Shown here piece by piece: positions 24,279 through 33,073 of a DNA stretch of 64,000 bases. Each line of letters starts with the position of its first letter. Within the stretch, counting starts at the first letter, position 1. Source of the stretch: Planctomycetota bacterium (GTDB lineage: Bacteria > Planctomycetota > UBA1135 > GCA-002686595); contig JAIOPM010000058.1 of NCBI GenBank assembly GCA_021413885.1, forward strand, positions 1-64,000. The letters run 5' to 3'. The position numbers were made by a program, and so were the translations under genes. The notes under the pieces are model-generated. The model was given only the letters and a program-made list of their open reading frames with translations, made no database searches and was not told the origin of the DNA.

Positions 24279-24740
24279 TCAACGCGCTCCGAGTTCGCTG
24301 CGACGATCGGAGCGCGCGAGCTCGAAGCGTTGCTCTCCGCGCACCACCGCGTCGACCGGCGTCCAACCAGCCTTCACGTAGAAGCCGAAAGCGCGCGTCG
24401 CCGGCGCGGTGGTCAGGTGCAGGCGCTCGAGACCGCTCGAGAAGAGCCACTCGACCATCACGTCGTGCAACCGTCGACCGAGGCCGCTGCGTTCGTGTTC
24501 GGGAGCGACGAACAGCGCCCAGATGTTCCCGGTCCGCGCGTTGCCGACGGCGAAGCCGACGATCGCTCCGTCGCTTTCCGCGACCCAGCCGCGGCCGGTG
24601 AGCTCCATCTCGCGCTCGTAGTCGGCGGGCCCGATCACCGCGGAGACGAGACGATTCTCGCGCACCGCGAGACGGACGACGTGCATCGCGGCGATGTCGC
24701 GGCGTTCGGCGACGCGGATGTGCGGCGTGGCGCTCGTCAC
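24279..24740 (-). CDS. GNAT family N-acetyltransferase
   Basis: 153 residues from a GTG at 24740 that overlaps the preceding gene's stop (GTGA). Motif A of the GNAT fold reads IWALFVAPEHERSGLGRRLH near residue 80-99 with the acetyl-CoA loop RSGLGR, followed by APATRAFGFYVKAGWTPV. The N-terminal IRVAERRDIAAMHVVRL fits the usual first strand. Substrate unknown. It is the second gene of a two-gene minus-strand unit with a membrane protein. Confidence 0.85.
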   Translation of the reverse strand: MTSATPHIRVAERRDIAAMHVVRLAVRENRLVSAVIGPADYEREMELTGRGWVAESDGAIVGFAVGNARTGNIWALFVAPEHERSGLGRRLHDVMVEWLFSSGLERLHLTTAPATRAFGFYVKAGWTPVDAVVRGEQRFELARSDRRSELGAR

Positions 24741-25429
24741 GGTTCGACTCGATCGCGGCCCGCGCTCCCGAGCAACCGCACGAGCGCCGCGACGTGCGCC
24801 CACAACACGGCGGGTACAAGCAACGCCGGCAACAGCACGTACGGCGTCGACAGCACGAGCACGTTGGGATGCTCGAAGTTGAGGCGCTGGACCGACGACG
24901 GAAGGCTGAGCAGCGCCGTCGTCACCACGTTGACCAGCAGGCCGAGGCAGACCACGTTCCACACGACGAGCACGGCGCGCGACGGCGGCCGCTTCGACAG
25001 CATCCACGCCGCCATCAGGATCGCGCTCGTTCCGCTCGCCAGGTCGAAGTTGTGACCGTCGAACGTCATGGCGCGCGGCACGAGGTCGTGGCGATACGCC
25101 TGATGCAGGACGAGCTCGACCGGCACGCGCAGGACGTGCAACAACATGAGCGCGATCGGATCGAGGCTCGCGAGCCAACGTCGACCGCTCGACGAAACAA
25201 CGGTGACGAGCAACGCGACGATCACCGGCGCGAGCCACGCGCTCTGCGTCGGCGGAGTCGATGTCGCATCGCGATAGAACCCGCGCTCAGCGAGGATCCA
25301 GTGCACCGCGCCGACGACGAACAACACGCCGACGAACCAGCGACTGCGCGCGGCCGCCGTCGCCCAGAAGAGGCACCACACGACGGCGGCGAGGAACAGC
25401 CCTTCGACCCAAGTAGGGAGCTCGGCCAT
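24737..25429 (-). CDS. Integral membrane protein of unknown family
   Basis: 230 residues with about six hydrophobic segments, near 8-23, 31-47, 65-80, 93-105, 130-165 and 195-220. There is a His/Asp-containing region MTFDGHNFDLASGTSAILMA in the middle. I do not recognise the family. It overlaps the acetyltransferase gene by four bases and lies six bases after a VOC gene on the same strand, so these three likely form one transcript. Confidence 0.65.
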   Translation of the reverse strand: MAELPTWVEGLFLAAVVWCLFWATAAARSRWFVGVLFVVGAVHWILAERGFYRDATSTPPTQSAWLAPVIVALLVTVVSSSGRRWLASLDPIALMLLHVLRVPVELVLHQAYRHDLVPRAMTFDGHNFDLASGTSAILMAAWMLSKRPPSRAVLVVWNVVCLGLLVNVVTTALLSLPSSVQRLNFEHPNVLVLSTPYVLLPALLVPAVLWAHVAALVRLLGSAGRDRVEP

Positions 25430-25435
25430 CGTCCG

Positions 25436-25831
25436 TCAGTCCTTCCGAGGCTCGATCAAGTCGCACAGGTTGCCGTACAGATCCTCGAAGACCGCGACGG
25501 TCCCCCACGGCGCTTCCTTCGGCGGCCGACGGAAGACGACGCCGCGCGCGAGGAACGCGGCGTAGTCGCGCGCGAAATCGTCGGTCTCGTAGAAGAGGAA
25601 GACGCGGCCGCCGCTCTGGCGACCGATCTGCGCGGCTTGCTCGGCGTTCGCGGCGCGCGCGAGCAGGAGCTCGGCTCCTTCCGAGTCCGGGGGACGCACG
25701 CGCACCCAACGCTTGCCGGCCCCAAGATCGGTGTCCTCGACGAGCTCGAAGCCGAGCTTCGAAACGTAGAACGCGATCGCTTCGTCGTACTCGCGCACCA
25801 GCAGCGCGACCAGAGACAACCGACAAGCCAT
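25436..25831 (-). CDS. VOC/glyoxalase-like protein
   Basis: 131 residues. The betaalphabetabetabeta modules are visible as VALLVREYDEAIAFYVSKLG near the N-terminus and RVFLFYETDDFARDYAAFLA, with EDLYGNLCDLIEP at the end, where a metal-binding Glu/Asp usually sits. The start is supported by a TACGCT box six bases upstream (25843-25838). Many VOC proteins of this size are of unknown substrate. Probably first gene of a unit with the membrane protein and acetyltransferase genes. Confidence 0.8.
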   Translation of the reverse strand: MACRLSLVALLVREYDEAIAFYVSKLGFELVEDTDLGAGKRWVRVRPPDSEGAELLLARAANAEQAAQIGRQSGGRVFLFYETDDFARDYAAFLARGVVFRRPPKEAPWGTVAVFEDLYGNLCDLIEPRKD

Positions 25832-25858
25832 CGCCCCAGCGTAGCGAACGCGATGCGG

Positions 25859-27076
25859 TCAGCGCTTCGGAACGCTCGCGAGCTCGTCAACCGCCCGCGC
25901 GAACGCGAGGTCGTCCTGGGTCGCGAGCTTGGTCGTCTCGCGCAGCGTGAGCTCCGGCTGCGACGCGACGAGCACGTCCGGCGTTACGCCGACGTGCAGG
26001 AGTTCGCCGCCGTCGCTCGCGAGCAGACGGCCGGTCGTCACCAACAACGCCGAGCCGTCGGGGAGCGGCACGAGCTCGTGCACCAGCGCCTTGCCGAACG
26101 TCCGCGCGCCGACCAACTTCGCGCGGTGCTGCGAACGCAGGCCGCTCGCGAGGAGCTCGGCCGCGCTCGCGGTGCCTTCGTCGACGAGCACCGCGGTCGG
26201 CAACTCGGTTGCGCGAGGTCCGGTCGCGGTGAGAGTCGTGCGCACGTCGCCTCGACCGACGCGCAGCGCGATCGGGAGCTCGCCGAGGAACGCTCCGGCG
26301 ACCGAAAGGCTCTCGGGCAGTCCGCCGCCCGGGTTGCCGCGCAGATCGAGGACGAGCGCATCGACGTGCGGGCGTGTGAGCTCGTCGAGCGCTCGCCGCG
26401 CTTCGTCGCCGACGCCCGGCGAGAAGTTGCGCAGTGCGAGGTAGCCGATGCGCCGGCCGCCGAACTCGACGGCGCGCGACTCGACGCGCGGAGCGCCGGT
26501 GCTCGCGTCGACGCGGACGAGCTTCGCCGTCAGACGCTCTTCGCCACGACCGAGCGTCAACGTCGCGCCGCGCTCCTCGCGCAAGCGCCGCAGGATCTCC
26601 GCGACCCCCGACTCCGCCGCCGACCGGCCGTCGACCGCGAGCACGCGATCGCCCGGCAAGATTCCCGCGAGTGCGGCCGGCGACTTCGGCCTCGGCGTCA
26701 CGATCACGACGTCGCCATTGCGCTCGTCGAGATCGAGCGAGAGCAACTCCGGCAACCCGACCGTGCTTTGCGCGCCTCCGGTGACGTCGGCGATCAACGC
26801 GGCGAGTCCGTCGGCGGCGAAGAAGCGCGTCGCGCGATCGGAGAAGTGCGCGAGCTCGGCGCGCAAGACGCCGTGCGCCTCGTCGAGCGTCGGCGTCGCG
26901 TGCGCACGCAAAGCCTTCAACGCTCGTTCGAGGTCAAGGCCGCGCAACTGTGGATCTTGGTGCAACGCGCCGAGTTGCGCGAACGCTTCGCGGACGAGAG
27001 CTTCGGGCTCGACTTGCGCGCGAGCCGACGCGGGCAACGCGAACGCGAGGACGAGGAAAACGCTCTCTCGATTCAC
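25859..27076 (-). CDS. S41 family C-terminal processing peptidase, secreted
   Basis: 405 residues from a GTG at 27076; a TACGCT box six bases upstream of that codon supports this start over longer frames. A signal peptide ends near ASARAQ. A PDZ domain follows (SPAALAGILPGDRVLAVDGR) and then the S41 core: VDALVLDLRGNPGGGLPES, the nucleophile in DEGTASAAE (Ser304) and Lys329 in ARTFGKALV, so the Ser-Lys dyad is complete. It acts on exported proteins in the cell envelope. Its neighbours are not related in function. Confidence 0.88.
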   Translation of the reverse strand: MNRESVFLVLAFALPASARAQVEPEALVREAFAQLGALHQDPQLRGLDLERALKALRAHATPTLDEAHGVLRAELAHFSDRATRFFAADGLAALIADVTGGAQSTVGLPELLSLDLDERNGDVVIVTPRPKSPAALAGILPGDRVLAVDGRSAAESGVAEILRRLREERGATLTLGRGEERLTAKLVRVDASTGAPRVESRAVEFGGRRIGYLALRNFSPGVGDEARRALDELTRPHVDALVLDLRGNPGGGLPESLSVAGAFLGELPIALRVGRGDVRTTLTATGPRATELPTAVLVDEGTASAAELLASGLRSQHRAKLVGARTFGKALVHELVPLPDGSALLVTTGRLLASDGGELLHVGVTPDVLVASQPELTLRETTKLATQDDLAFARAVDELASVPKR

Positions 27077-27143
27077 GCCGCGAGCGTAGTCCGCTCGCCA
27101 GTCCACGGCAACGCACCGCGCGTTCGAGCTGCGTCGCGAACGA

Positions 27144-27896
27144 CTACGGCGCGAAGACGATCTCGTCGCACGCGAGCCGGAGCCTCGGCGGCGTCGACGC
27201 CGAATACGCCATCAGCCCGACGTCGACAGTGGCCGGCAGGTCCGGACGATGGTGAACGCGCAACGCGGTCCACGTCGTCGTTCCGATCGGACGCCAATGC
27301 AGTTCGAAATCCACTCCGCGTCGACGAATGCGCACCTCGGCGTCCGCGGTGAGCAGCGGATGCAACACGAAGTCGCTCGACGAATCGACGGTGGTCTTGT
27401 CCTCGACCGCGATCGGCACGCTCGCGTCGCCGCCGCCGATCGCGACGTGGACCCAATCGAGGTCGCCGCTCGAACCGTTCGGATTGCGCACCAGCAAGCC
27501 GCCGAGGCGATAAGGCTGCGGAGGCGGCGCGTTCGGCGCGACCGTGTCGCGCGCGTGCAGCGTCGCGCGCACCGTGAAATCGCCGGTGACCTGCTTGTAG
27601 ATCAGCGGCCCTTCGCTGTCGTCGAACCAGATCGAGGTCAGGCCCGACGCGGTCGGCGTGATCGAGAGCGCGCCGCCGCCCTGCGCGAACTGCGCGAGCG
27701 ACGGGTTGTCGTAGAGCCATGCGCTCGCGATCTGCGCTCCTTCGAAATCGTCCGACAGCGCGAGCAACGACGACCGCTGCGACCGCACGAGCGGCGGCCC
27801 GCCGAACTTCGTCGACGCGCTCGGGTTGACGCTCGCGAGCGCGAGCAACGCGAACGCGAACGACGTTCGCAACGGTGAAGTCGAGGAGGTTCCCAT
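27144..27896 (-). CDS. Secreted concanavalin-like (DUF1349-type) protein
   Basis: 250 residues from the ATG at 27896, which puts a signal peptide (SFAFALLALASVNPSAS) at the N-terminus; earlier ATG codons give non-signal sequence. A jelly-roll region starts at LSDDFEGAQIASAWLYDNPS and includes VTGDFTVRATLHARD, YRLGGLLVRNPNGSSGDLDW and VDFELHWRPIGTTTWTAL, matching DUF1349 or LamG-like carbohydrate-associated domains. No catalytic residues are obvious, so binding is more likely than hydrolysis. It is divergent from the prepilin operon. Confidence 0.7.
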   Translation of the reverse strand: MGTSSTSPLRTSFAFALLALASVNPSASTKFGGPPLVRSQRSSLLALSDDFEGAQIASAWLYDNPSLAQFAQGGGALSITPTASGLTSIWFDDSEGPLIYKQVTGDFTVRATLHARDTVAPNAPPPQPYRLGGLLVRNPNGSSGDLDWVHVAIGGGDASVPIAVEDKTTVDSSSDFVLHPLLTADAEVRIRRRGVDFELHWRPIGTTTWTALRVHHRPDLPATVDVGLMAYSASTPPRLRLACDEIVFAP

Positions 27897-28002
27897 GGCG
27901 ACGTCATTGGAGGCTGCCAGGCGCGGCGGCGCAACGGCCGAGGCCGAACAGTCCGCGGCACGCGCCGCCACGGACTCAGCGCTGCAACACGGCAGCGACT
28001 CG

Positions 28003-28085
28003 CGGACCTACGGAGCCGACCGCGTCCGCCGCGGAGCCGCGAAGAGTTTTCGCGTCCGTCGGAGCGCCGACGTGTCGGCCTTTTC
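28003..28085 (+). other. Structured leader upstream of the prepilin operon
   Basis: Three successive hairpins can form: CGGAC/GTCCG (28003-28028), CGCGAA/TTCGCG (28038-28054) and CGTCGG/CCGACG (28057-28072). The last competes with GCCGA/TCGGC (28066-28079), which is followed by CTTTTC and looks like a weak intrinsic terminator, so attenuation is conceivable. The whole gene-free gap is 27897-28158; I saw no other signal and no match to a known riboswitch consensus by eye. Confidence 0.3.
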
Positions 28086-28158
28086 AGTCCAGCTACGCGC
28101 GGCGCAGATCCGAATCGGTAGCTCGTCAGTTCGCGAGAGCGCCGGGGAGCAGCCAAAC

Positions 28159-28740
28159 GTGAAGATCCATCAGCCTGCGGGGACCGAGGTCCCGCGTCGA
28201 CGCACCGTGCGAGCGGGCTTCGCGCTGCTCGAACTGATGTTCGCGCTCGCCGTGATGATCATCGGCATGCTGGGGTTCGCGCAGGTGCTGGTGATCTCCG
28301 CCGCGTCGGCGACGTCGGCGCGCGAAGAAGCGATCGCCGCCGAGGCAGTGCGCCAGGTGTTGACCACCGTGCAATCCGCGGGCTTCGTCCAGATCTTCGG
28401 GCTGTACAACGGAGCCGCGAGCGACGATCCCGGCGGCGTCGGCACCGCGCCTGGGAAGGACTTCGCCGTGCCGGGCCTCAACGCGGCCGCGAACGATGCC
28501 GACGGCCTGCCCGGCGAGATCCTGTTCCCCGTGCAAGTCAACGCGCCGACCGTGTTGCGCGAGGACTTGGTCGACCCGCGCTTCGGCACGCCGCGCGATC
28601 TCGACGGCGACGGACTCATCGACGCAGCGAACCACGCGACGAACTACACGTTGATCCCGGTCGTCGTGCGCGTGCGCTGGCGCGGCGCGCGCGGGGTCTC
28701 GACGTACCAGGTCAAGACGATGATCGCGAACCTCCCGTGA
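28159..28740 (+). CDS. Type IV prepilin-like protein (PilV/GspI type)
   Basis: 193 residues from the GTG at 28159. A basic leader RRRTVRAG precedes the class III cleavage site and the hydrophobic FALLELMFALAVMIIGMLGF, with Glu at +5 after Gly, typical of N-methylated prepilins. Cleavage by prepilin peptidase would leave Phe1. The remainder, including DLDGDGLIDAANHATNYTL, is not conserved with known pilins. It is the first of three overlapping or adjacent prepilin genes. Confidence 0.85.
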   Translation: MKIHQPAGTEVPRRRTVRAGFALLELMFALAVMIIGMLGFAQVLVISAASATSAREEAIAAEAVRQVLTTVQSAGFVQIFGLYNGAASDDPGGVGTAPGKDFAVPGLNAAANDADGLPGEILFPVQVNAPTVLREDLVDPRFGTPRDLDGDGLIDAANHATNYTLIPVVVRVRWRGARGVSTYQVKTMIANLP

Positions 28741-29390
28741 AGCACGCGAGTGTTCGACACGCCCGCGCGGGCTTCACGTTGCTCGAGATGTCGATCACGA
28801 TCTTCTTGCTGAGCGTGATCCTCGGCTCCGCGGCGCTCGTCAGCCAGACCGGCGGCAAGACGGCGAGCCAGGCCGAGCTCGAGACGCGCGTGCAGACCCG
28901 CGCGCGGCGCACGCTCGATCGCGTCGCCGAGCAGCTCAACGGCGCCGCCCAGGCGCAGTTCGCGCCCGACCCCGGCACGGTCGGAGCAACCAGCTTCTCG
29001 TTCCGCAACGTCGATGCGGTCTCGACCGGCGGCGTGATCACGTGGAGCAACACGTACCGCTTCGATCTCTTGCCCGACACCGGCGATGCGGACGACGGCG
29101 TCGACAACGACGGCGACGGCGGAGTCGACGAGAAGCGCCTCGTCTTCACGATCGATTCCGGGTTCGCGTCGCAGAAGCAAGTGACGCTCGCCCACGACGT
29201 GCGCGAGTTGTTGAACAACGAGCTCCCGAACGGTCTCGACGACGACGGCAACGGCCTCGCCGACGAACCGGGTTTCCTGGTGACGCGCAGCGGCAGCGTG
29301 CTGACGGTGCGTTTGACGATCGAGAAGTTCGCGGCCGACGGACGCTCCGCCGCGACGACGCTGCAGACGGCGATCCTGTTGAGGAACTGA
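28737..29390 (+). CDS. Type IV prepilin-like protein (PilW/GspJ type)
   Basis: 217 residues; its GTG overlaps the preceding stop (GTGA). The N-terminus reads HARAGFTLLEMSITIFLLSV, with the G|F cleavage site and Glu+5. A DTGDADDGVDNDGDGGVDEK Ca-binding-like stretch near 120 and ANGLADEPG region follow, resembling minor pilins that carry surface loops. Probably a minor pilin cotranscribed with the PilV-like gene. Confidence 0.85.
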   Translation: MKHASVRHARAGFTLLEMSITIFLLSVILGSAALVSQTGGKTASQAELETRVQTRARRTLDRVAEQLNGAAQAQFAPDPGTVGATSFSFRNVDAVSTGGVITWSNTYRFDLLPDTGDADDGVDNDGDGGVDEKRLVFTIDSGFASQKQVTLAHDVRELLNNELPNGLDDDGNGLADEPGFLVTRSGSVLTVRLTIEKFAADGRSAATTLQTAILLRN

Positions 29391-29391
29391 C

Positions 29392-30645
29392 ATGCGACTC
29401 TTCGTGCACTTTCGTTCGACGCACGCTCGCCGCGGCAGCGCGTTGGTGATGATCATGGTGCTGATGACGGCGCTCGCCGGGCTGTCGGCCGCGATGATCG
29501 CGATGACCAACACCACGCACGTCGAGAACCGCGAGGCGAAGCGGCAGATCGCTGCGCAAGCCGTCGCGGAAGCCGGCATCCACCTCGCGTACCGTTCGTT
29601 GGCCGCGGGCGGCGCCGGCACGATCGGCAGCGCGAACGCTCCCGCGAACTGGGACGGCGCGACGTACTACGTCACGCAAACCAACGGAGCGAATTCGACG
29701 GTGACGTTGACCAGCACCGCCGACGTGGAACGAGCCGAGAGCTCCGTCTCGCTCTGCCTCCGCCTCGTGACGACGCCGCTCTTCCGCTGGGGCGCGTTCG
29801 GCGAGGACAACCTGCACATGGGCAGCAACGCGTTCGTCGACAGCTACGACGCGAGGAACGGTTCGTACGCCGGCCAAGCGACGAACGGTTCGGGCGCGAC
29901 GCAGCACGCCGCGTCGAACGGCGACCTCGGCTCCAACGCGAACATCCTGCTCGAGCAGAACGCGACCGCGTACGGCAAGGCGACGCCGGGAGCGACGAAC
30001 ACGACGACGGTGCTCGGCAGCGCGCAACTTTCAGGGACGAGCACGCCGGCGACCGCGCCCGCGGATCTGCCGCCGATCAACCTGCCGTCGATCGCGACCG
30101 GCGGTCCGCTCAACGTCGCGGCGAACGCGACGATCACGCTCGGGCCGGGCGCGGTGCGCTACTCGTCGTTGCTCGCGAACGCCGGCGCGACGATCAACGT
30201 GGTCGGACCGCTGACGTTGATCTGCGATTCGTTCGACCTGCAAGCGGATACGACCTTCCTCGTCGACGCGACGCTCGGCGACGTGCAGCTCTATGTCATC
30301 AACGACTTCCTGCTCAGCACCCACGCGACCCTGCACGCGACGGACTTCTCCACGTCGCACCTGCAAATCAATCTGCTGAGCGACAACATCATCGACCCCG
30401 ACATCGACGTCGAGCTCGATCCCGACGACCTCACGCTCGGTGCCGACACGAAGATCTACGGAATGCTCTACGCGCCGCACTCGTCGGTGGTGATCGACTC
30501 CAACTTCGAGCTCTACGGTTCTCTGGTCGCGCGCGACGTCGACCTCGGCAACAACGGGCGCGTCCACTTCGACGAAGCGCTGCTCTCCGACGGTCCGATG
30601 GGCACGCCGCAGTACCAACGCATCGCGTGGCAAGTGACCGACTGA
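29392..30645 (+). CDS. PilX-like pilus assembly protein with DUF7305-like C-terminal region
   Basis: 417 residues with a GAGGA site before the ATG, two bases after the previous stop. The N-terminus has RRGSALVMIMVLMTALAGLS, a PilX/GspK-like hydrophobic helix, then VAEAGIHLAYRSLAAGG with the Glu-containing turn of pilin-like proteins. The C-terminal half (from about residue 210) forms beta-helix-like repeats such as LQINLLSDNIIDPDIDVELD and LTLGADTKIYGMLYAPHSS, which resemble DUF7305. Together with the two upstream genes this encodes the minor-pilin tip of a type IV or type II-like system; no ATPase or secretin gene is nearby. Confidence 0.75.
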   Translation: MRLFVHFRSTHARRGSALVMIMVLMTALAGLSAAMIAMTNTTHVENREAKRQIAAQAVAEAGIHLAYRSLAAGGAGTIGSANAPANWDGATYYVTQTNGANSTVTLTSTADVERAESSVSLCLRLVTTPLFRWGAFGEDNLHMGSNAFVDSYDARNGSYAGQATNGSGATQHAASNGDLGSNANILLEQNATAYGKATPGATNTTTVLGSAQLSGTSTPATAPADLPPINLPSIATGGPLNVAANATITLGPGAVRYSSLLANAGATINVVGPLTLICDSFDLQADTTFLVDATLGDVQLYVINDFLLSTHATLHATDFSTSHLQINLLSDNIIDPDIDVELDPDDLTLGADTKIYGMLYAPHSSVVIDSNFELYGSLVARDVDLGNNGRVHFDEALLSDGPMGTPQYQRIAWQVTD

Positions 30646-30666
30646 GCGCGGACCGATCTGATCGCG

Positions 30667-32025
30667 ATGCTGATCTCGTTCCTCCTCTGCACGGCGTTCG
30701 CGGGTCCGTCGCAGTCGGCGACGACGGAGCCCACGTTGCAGGAAGAGCAAACGACCGAAGCGGTCGCCGGCGTCGCGTACCCGCCCGCGCTCGTCCACGA
30801 CATCGTCGTGATCGTGCGTCAGGCTCGCGACCCGAAGTCGCCCGAGAGAGAGCGGCTCGCCGCGGCGCTCGTCAAGCTGGGGACGATCGCGATCGATCCG
30901 CTGCTCGACTTGCTTGAACGCAAGCGCGTGCCCGTTCTCCACGAAGGACAAACGCCGCAGACGCTGAGCCTCTACCAACGCGAAGTGCTGCTCGCGGCGT
31001 TGCGCGAGCTCGGGCCAGAGCGCGTGCTCGGGCGCCTCGACCGACGGCTCGCCGAACGAGTCGACGCGAATCGACGCCTCGCGGCGCTGACGCTCTTCGG
31101 CGAATTCGGACGGCGCGAGCAGCTGACGAAGCTCTTCGAACTCGCCGCGCCCGCCGCCGGCGAACCGCTCGACCGCGACCTGCGTGACGCCTTGCGCGCC
31201 GCGCTCGGGGCAATCCTCGCGCGCGAACCGCTCGCGGTGCCGCGTCTCGCCGCGACGTGGCGTTCGATCGACGTCGCGTTGTTGTCGACGGTGATCTTCA
31301 CGCTCGGCGACGTGCACGACGGGCGCGGTCTCGAGCTTGCGAGCGACGTCGCGTTCGTGCATCCCGACCTGCTGCCGGTGGTCGCCGCGCAAGTCGCGGT
31401 GATCGGCCGCTCGCCGGACTCTTCCGTCAACCAGCACGCGATCGAACTCCTGCGCGCGAGCCGCGCGAACGCGAGTCCGTCGCTCGGCGCGGCCGTCGTG
31501 CGCGCGCTCGGCATGCTCGAGGACGAGGAGTCGATCCAGGACTGGATCGATCTGCTCGCCGACGAATCGGAGGCGTTGCGCTCCGCCGCGCATTGGTCGT
31601 TGATGCACGTGTCGCGGCTCGAGTATGCCGAGACTCCGGACGCGTGGCAGGTGTGGTGGGACTCGGAAGCCGCGTGGCTCGACGAACACTACGAGCCGCT
31701 GCTCGAACGCCTCGACTCCGCCGACGCGAGCGTCGTCACCGCCGCGCTGCGCGAACTGGCGAATCGGCGCGTGCGGCGACACGAGATCGCGAAGGAGGTC
31801 GCGCGCGTGCTGCAGAGTCCGCGGCCGGCGTTGCGCGTGCTCGCGTGCCAGACGCTGATCGAACTCGGCTCGGTCGACGTGCTCACCGAACTCTCGCTCG
31901 CGTTGCGCGACGACGACGAGCAAGTCGCGCTCGCCGCGTGGCGCGCGCTCGAAGCGCTCAGCGGCCGCAGTCTGCCGGCCGACAGCCTCGAGTGGGACGA
32001 ACTGGTCGTGAGCCGCGAACCGTAG
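30667..32025 (+). CDS. HEAT-repeat protein with possible signal peptide
   Basis: 452 residues starting 21 bases after the prepilin operon. Residues 1-17 (MLISFLLCTAFAGPSQS) could act as a signal peptide. The rest is alpha-helical HEAT or PBS-lyase-like repeats, for example SLGAAVVRALGMLEDEESIQ, SEALRSAAHWSLMHVSR and DDEQVALAAWRALEALSG. No enzymatic motif is visible. Such proteins act as protein-binding scaffolds. Position suggests the same transcript as the prepilins, but a separate function is possible. Confidence 0.75.
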   Translation: MLISFLLCTAFAGPSQSATTEPTLQEEQTTEAVAGVAYPPALVHDIVVIVRQARDPKSPERERLAAALVKLGTIAIDPLLDLLERKRVPVLHEGQTPQTLSLYQREVLLAALRELGPERVLGRLDRRLAERVDANRRLAALTLFGEFGRREQLTKLFELAAPAAGEPLDRDLRDALRAALGAILAREPLAVPRLAATWRSIDVALLSTVIFTLGDVHDGRGLELASDVAFVHPDLLPVVAAQVAVIGRSPDSSVNQHAIELLRASRANASPSLGAAVVRALGMLEDEESIQDWIDLLADESEALRSAAHWSLMHVSRLEYAETPDAWQVWWDSEAAWLDEHYEPLLERLDSADASVVTAALRELANRRVRRHEIAKEVARVLQSPRPALRVLACQTLIELGSVDVLTELSLALRDDDEQVALAAWRALEALSGRSLPADSLEWDELVVSREP

Positions 32026-32034
32026 CCGCGCCGC

Positions 32035-32454
32035 TCACTCCCAGTGCGCGCCGGGCCGGTACGTCGCGAAACACCACTGGTGACCTTCGGGATCCTGTGC
32101 GAGGTAGCCGCGCGAGCCGTAGTCCTCGTCCTTCAGCTCTTGGAGGATCGTCGCGCCCGCCGCGCGAGCGCGCGCGCAATGCGCATCGGGATCGTCCACC
32201 TGGATGCAGAGCGCGTGGTGCAACGCGGTCAAGCTGCGCGGGCTGACCCAACGGCGCTCCGGCTTCGCGGTGCCGACCATGATCACGCCGGAGCCGAACG
32301 TGAGCTCGGAGTGCGCGATCGTGCCGTTCGGACCGGGCACCACGAGGCGGCGTTGGAAGCCGAACGCGCGACACAGCCACTCGATCGCGGCGACCGCGTC
32401 GTCGTAGTAGAGACACGGATACAGGTTCGAGGGCGTCGACTCGCGTGCGGGCAT
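32035..32454 (-). CDS. VOC family protein (PhnB/YdhE-like)
   Basis: 139 residues. The chain starts PSNLYPCLYYDDAVAAIEWL and shows the GTIAHSELTFGSGVIMVG motif and DPEGHQWCFATYRPG, the pattern of VOC proteins of the glyoxalase/bleomycin-resistance type. A TAGAAT box and a GGAGG site lie in the short leader. Function unknown. It converges with the HEAT-repeat gene. Confidence 0.85.
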   Translation of the reverse strand: MPARESTPSNLYPCLYYDDAVAAIEWLCRAFGFQRRLVVPGPNGTIAHSELTFGSGVIMVGTAKPERRWVSPRSLTALHHALCIQVDDPDAHCARARAAGATILQELKDEDYGSRGYLAQDPEGHQWCFATYRPGAHWE

Positions 32455-32490
32455 TCGGATCCTCCGCGCCCGATTCTACGCGATCGCCGG

Positions 32491-32769
32491 TCAGTCGCAG
32501 GAACCGTCGGACTCCGCCATCAGCAGAGCGAGCGCTTCCTTCGAGAACGATGCCGAGTCGCGGCGCGGCGCGACGGCGGGCTCTTGCTCCTCGTGCTCGC
32601 GGCGCACGCGCGGCGTCGGCTCGACGCGCCGCGGCACGGCGACGACGTCGACCGATAGCGTGGAAGCGGCGGCGAGGGTCGGGAGCTCCATCGCAACGCG
32701 CATCGGATCCGCGGAGGCGAGCACTTGAGTTCCCGCGCTCGTTGCCGCAGGTTGGGAAGGACCTTCCAT
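32491..32769 (-). CDS. Small hypothetical protein
   Basis: 92 residues from the ATG at 32769, which shares its CCATGG with the plus-strand start at 32768; an ATG at 32703 would give 70 residues. The C-terminal RRDSASFSKEALALLMAES is predicted helical and amphipathic; the rest is Ala/Pro/Arg-rich. No family recognised. It is supported only by an open frame and codon bias, so it could be spurious. Confidence 0.3.
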   Translation of the reverse strand: MEGPSQPAATSAGTQVLASADPMRVAMELPTLAAASTLSVDVVAVPRRVEPTPRVRREHEEQEPAVAPRRDSASFSKEALALLMAESDGSCD

Positions 32770-33055
32770 GGCGACTCCCGCTCCCGTTCCCACTCGACGC
32801 ATCGGCGGCGTGCGCCTCTTCCTCGCCTTCGCGGTCGCGATCGCGGCGGACACGCTCTTCGCGTGGACGGAGTTCATGCCGGTGGTCGGTTGGCTCGTCG
32901 ACTTCGGCGTGGCGCTCGCGCTCTTCGTGCTGCTCGGCTTCCGTTGGGCGTTGCTGCCGGCGCTGGTGGTCGAACTGATCCCGGGCCTCGCGCTCTTCCC
33001 GACGTGGACGTTGGCGGTGACGTCGCTGGCGCTGTTCGGCCGTAAGGCGCGCTGA
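32768..33055 (+). CDS. Small membrane protein of unknown function
   Basis: 95 residues with a GGAAGG site upstream. Three hydrophobic helices lie near 13-32, 38-56 and 58-75, ending in LTSLALFGRKAR. I do not recognise a family, but the composition and positive-charged tail are typical of small inner-membrane proteins. Convergent with the lipoprotein gene downstream. Confidence 0.6.
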   Translation: MATPAPVPTRRIGGVRLFLAFAVAIAADTLFAWTEFMPVVGWLVDFGVALALFVLLGFRWALLPALVVELIPGLALFPTWTLAVTSLALFGRKAR

Positions 33056-33073
33056 ACGACCTGCGCGGACGAA

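Noticed and set aside
28009-28017. Another copy of the palindromic repeat
   Set aside because: It shares only TACGGAGCC with the repeat ends and has no inverted partner within 150 bases.
28003-28080. c-di-GMP or other known riboswitch before the prepilins
   Set aside because: The conserved GCAAAGCC-type core of c-di-GMP-I was not found by eye; only generic hairpins remain.
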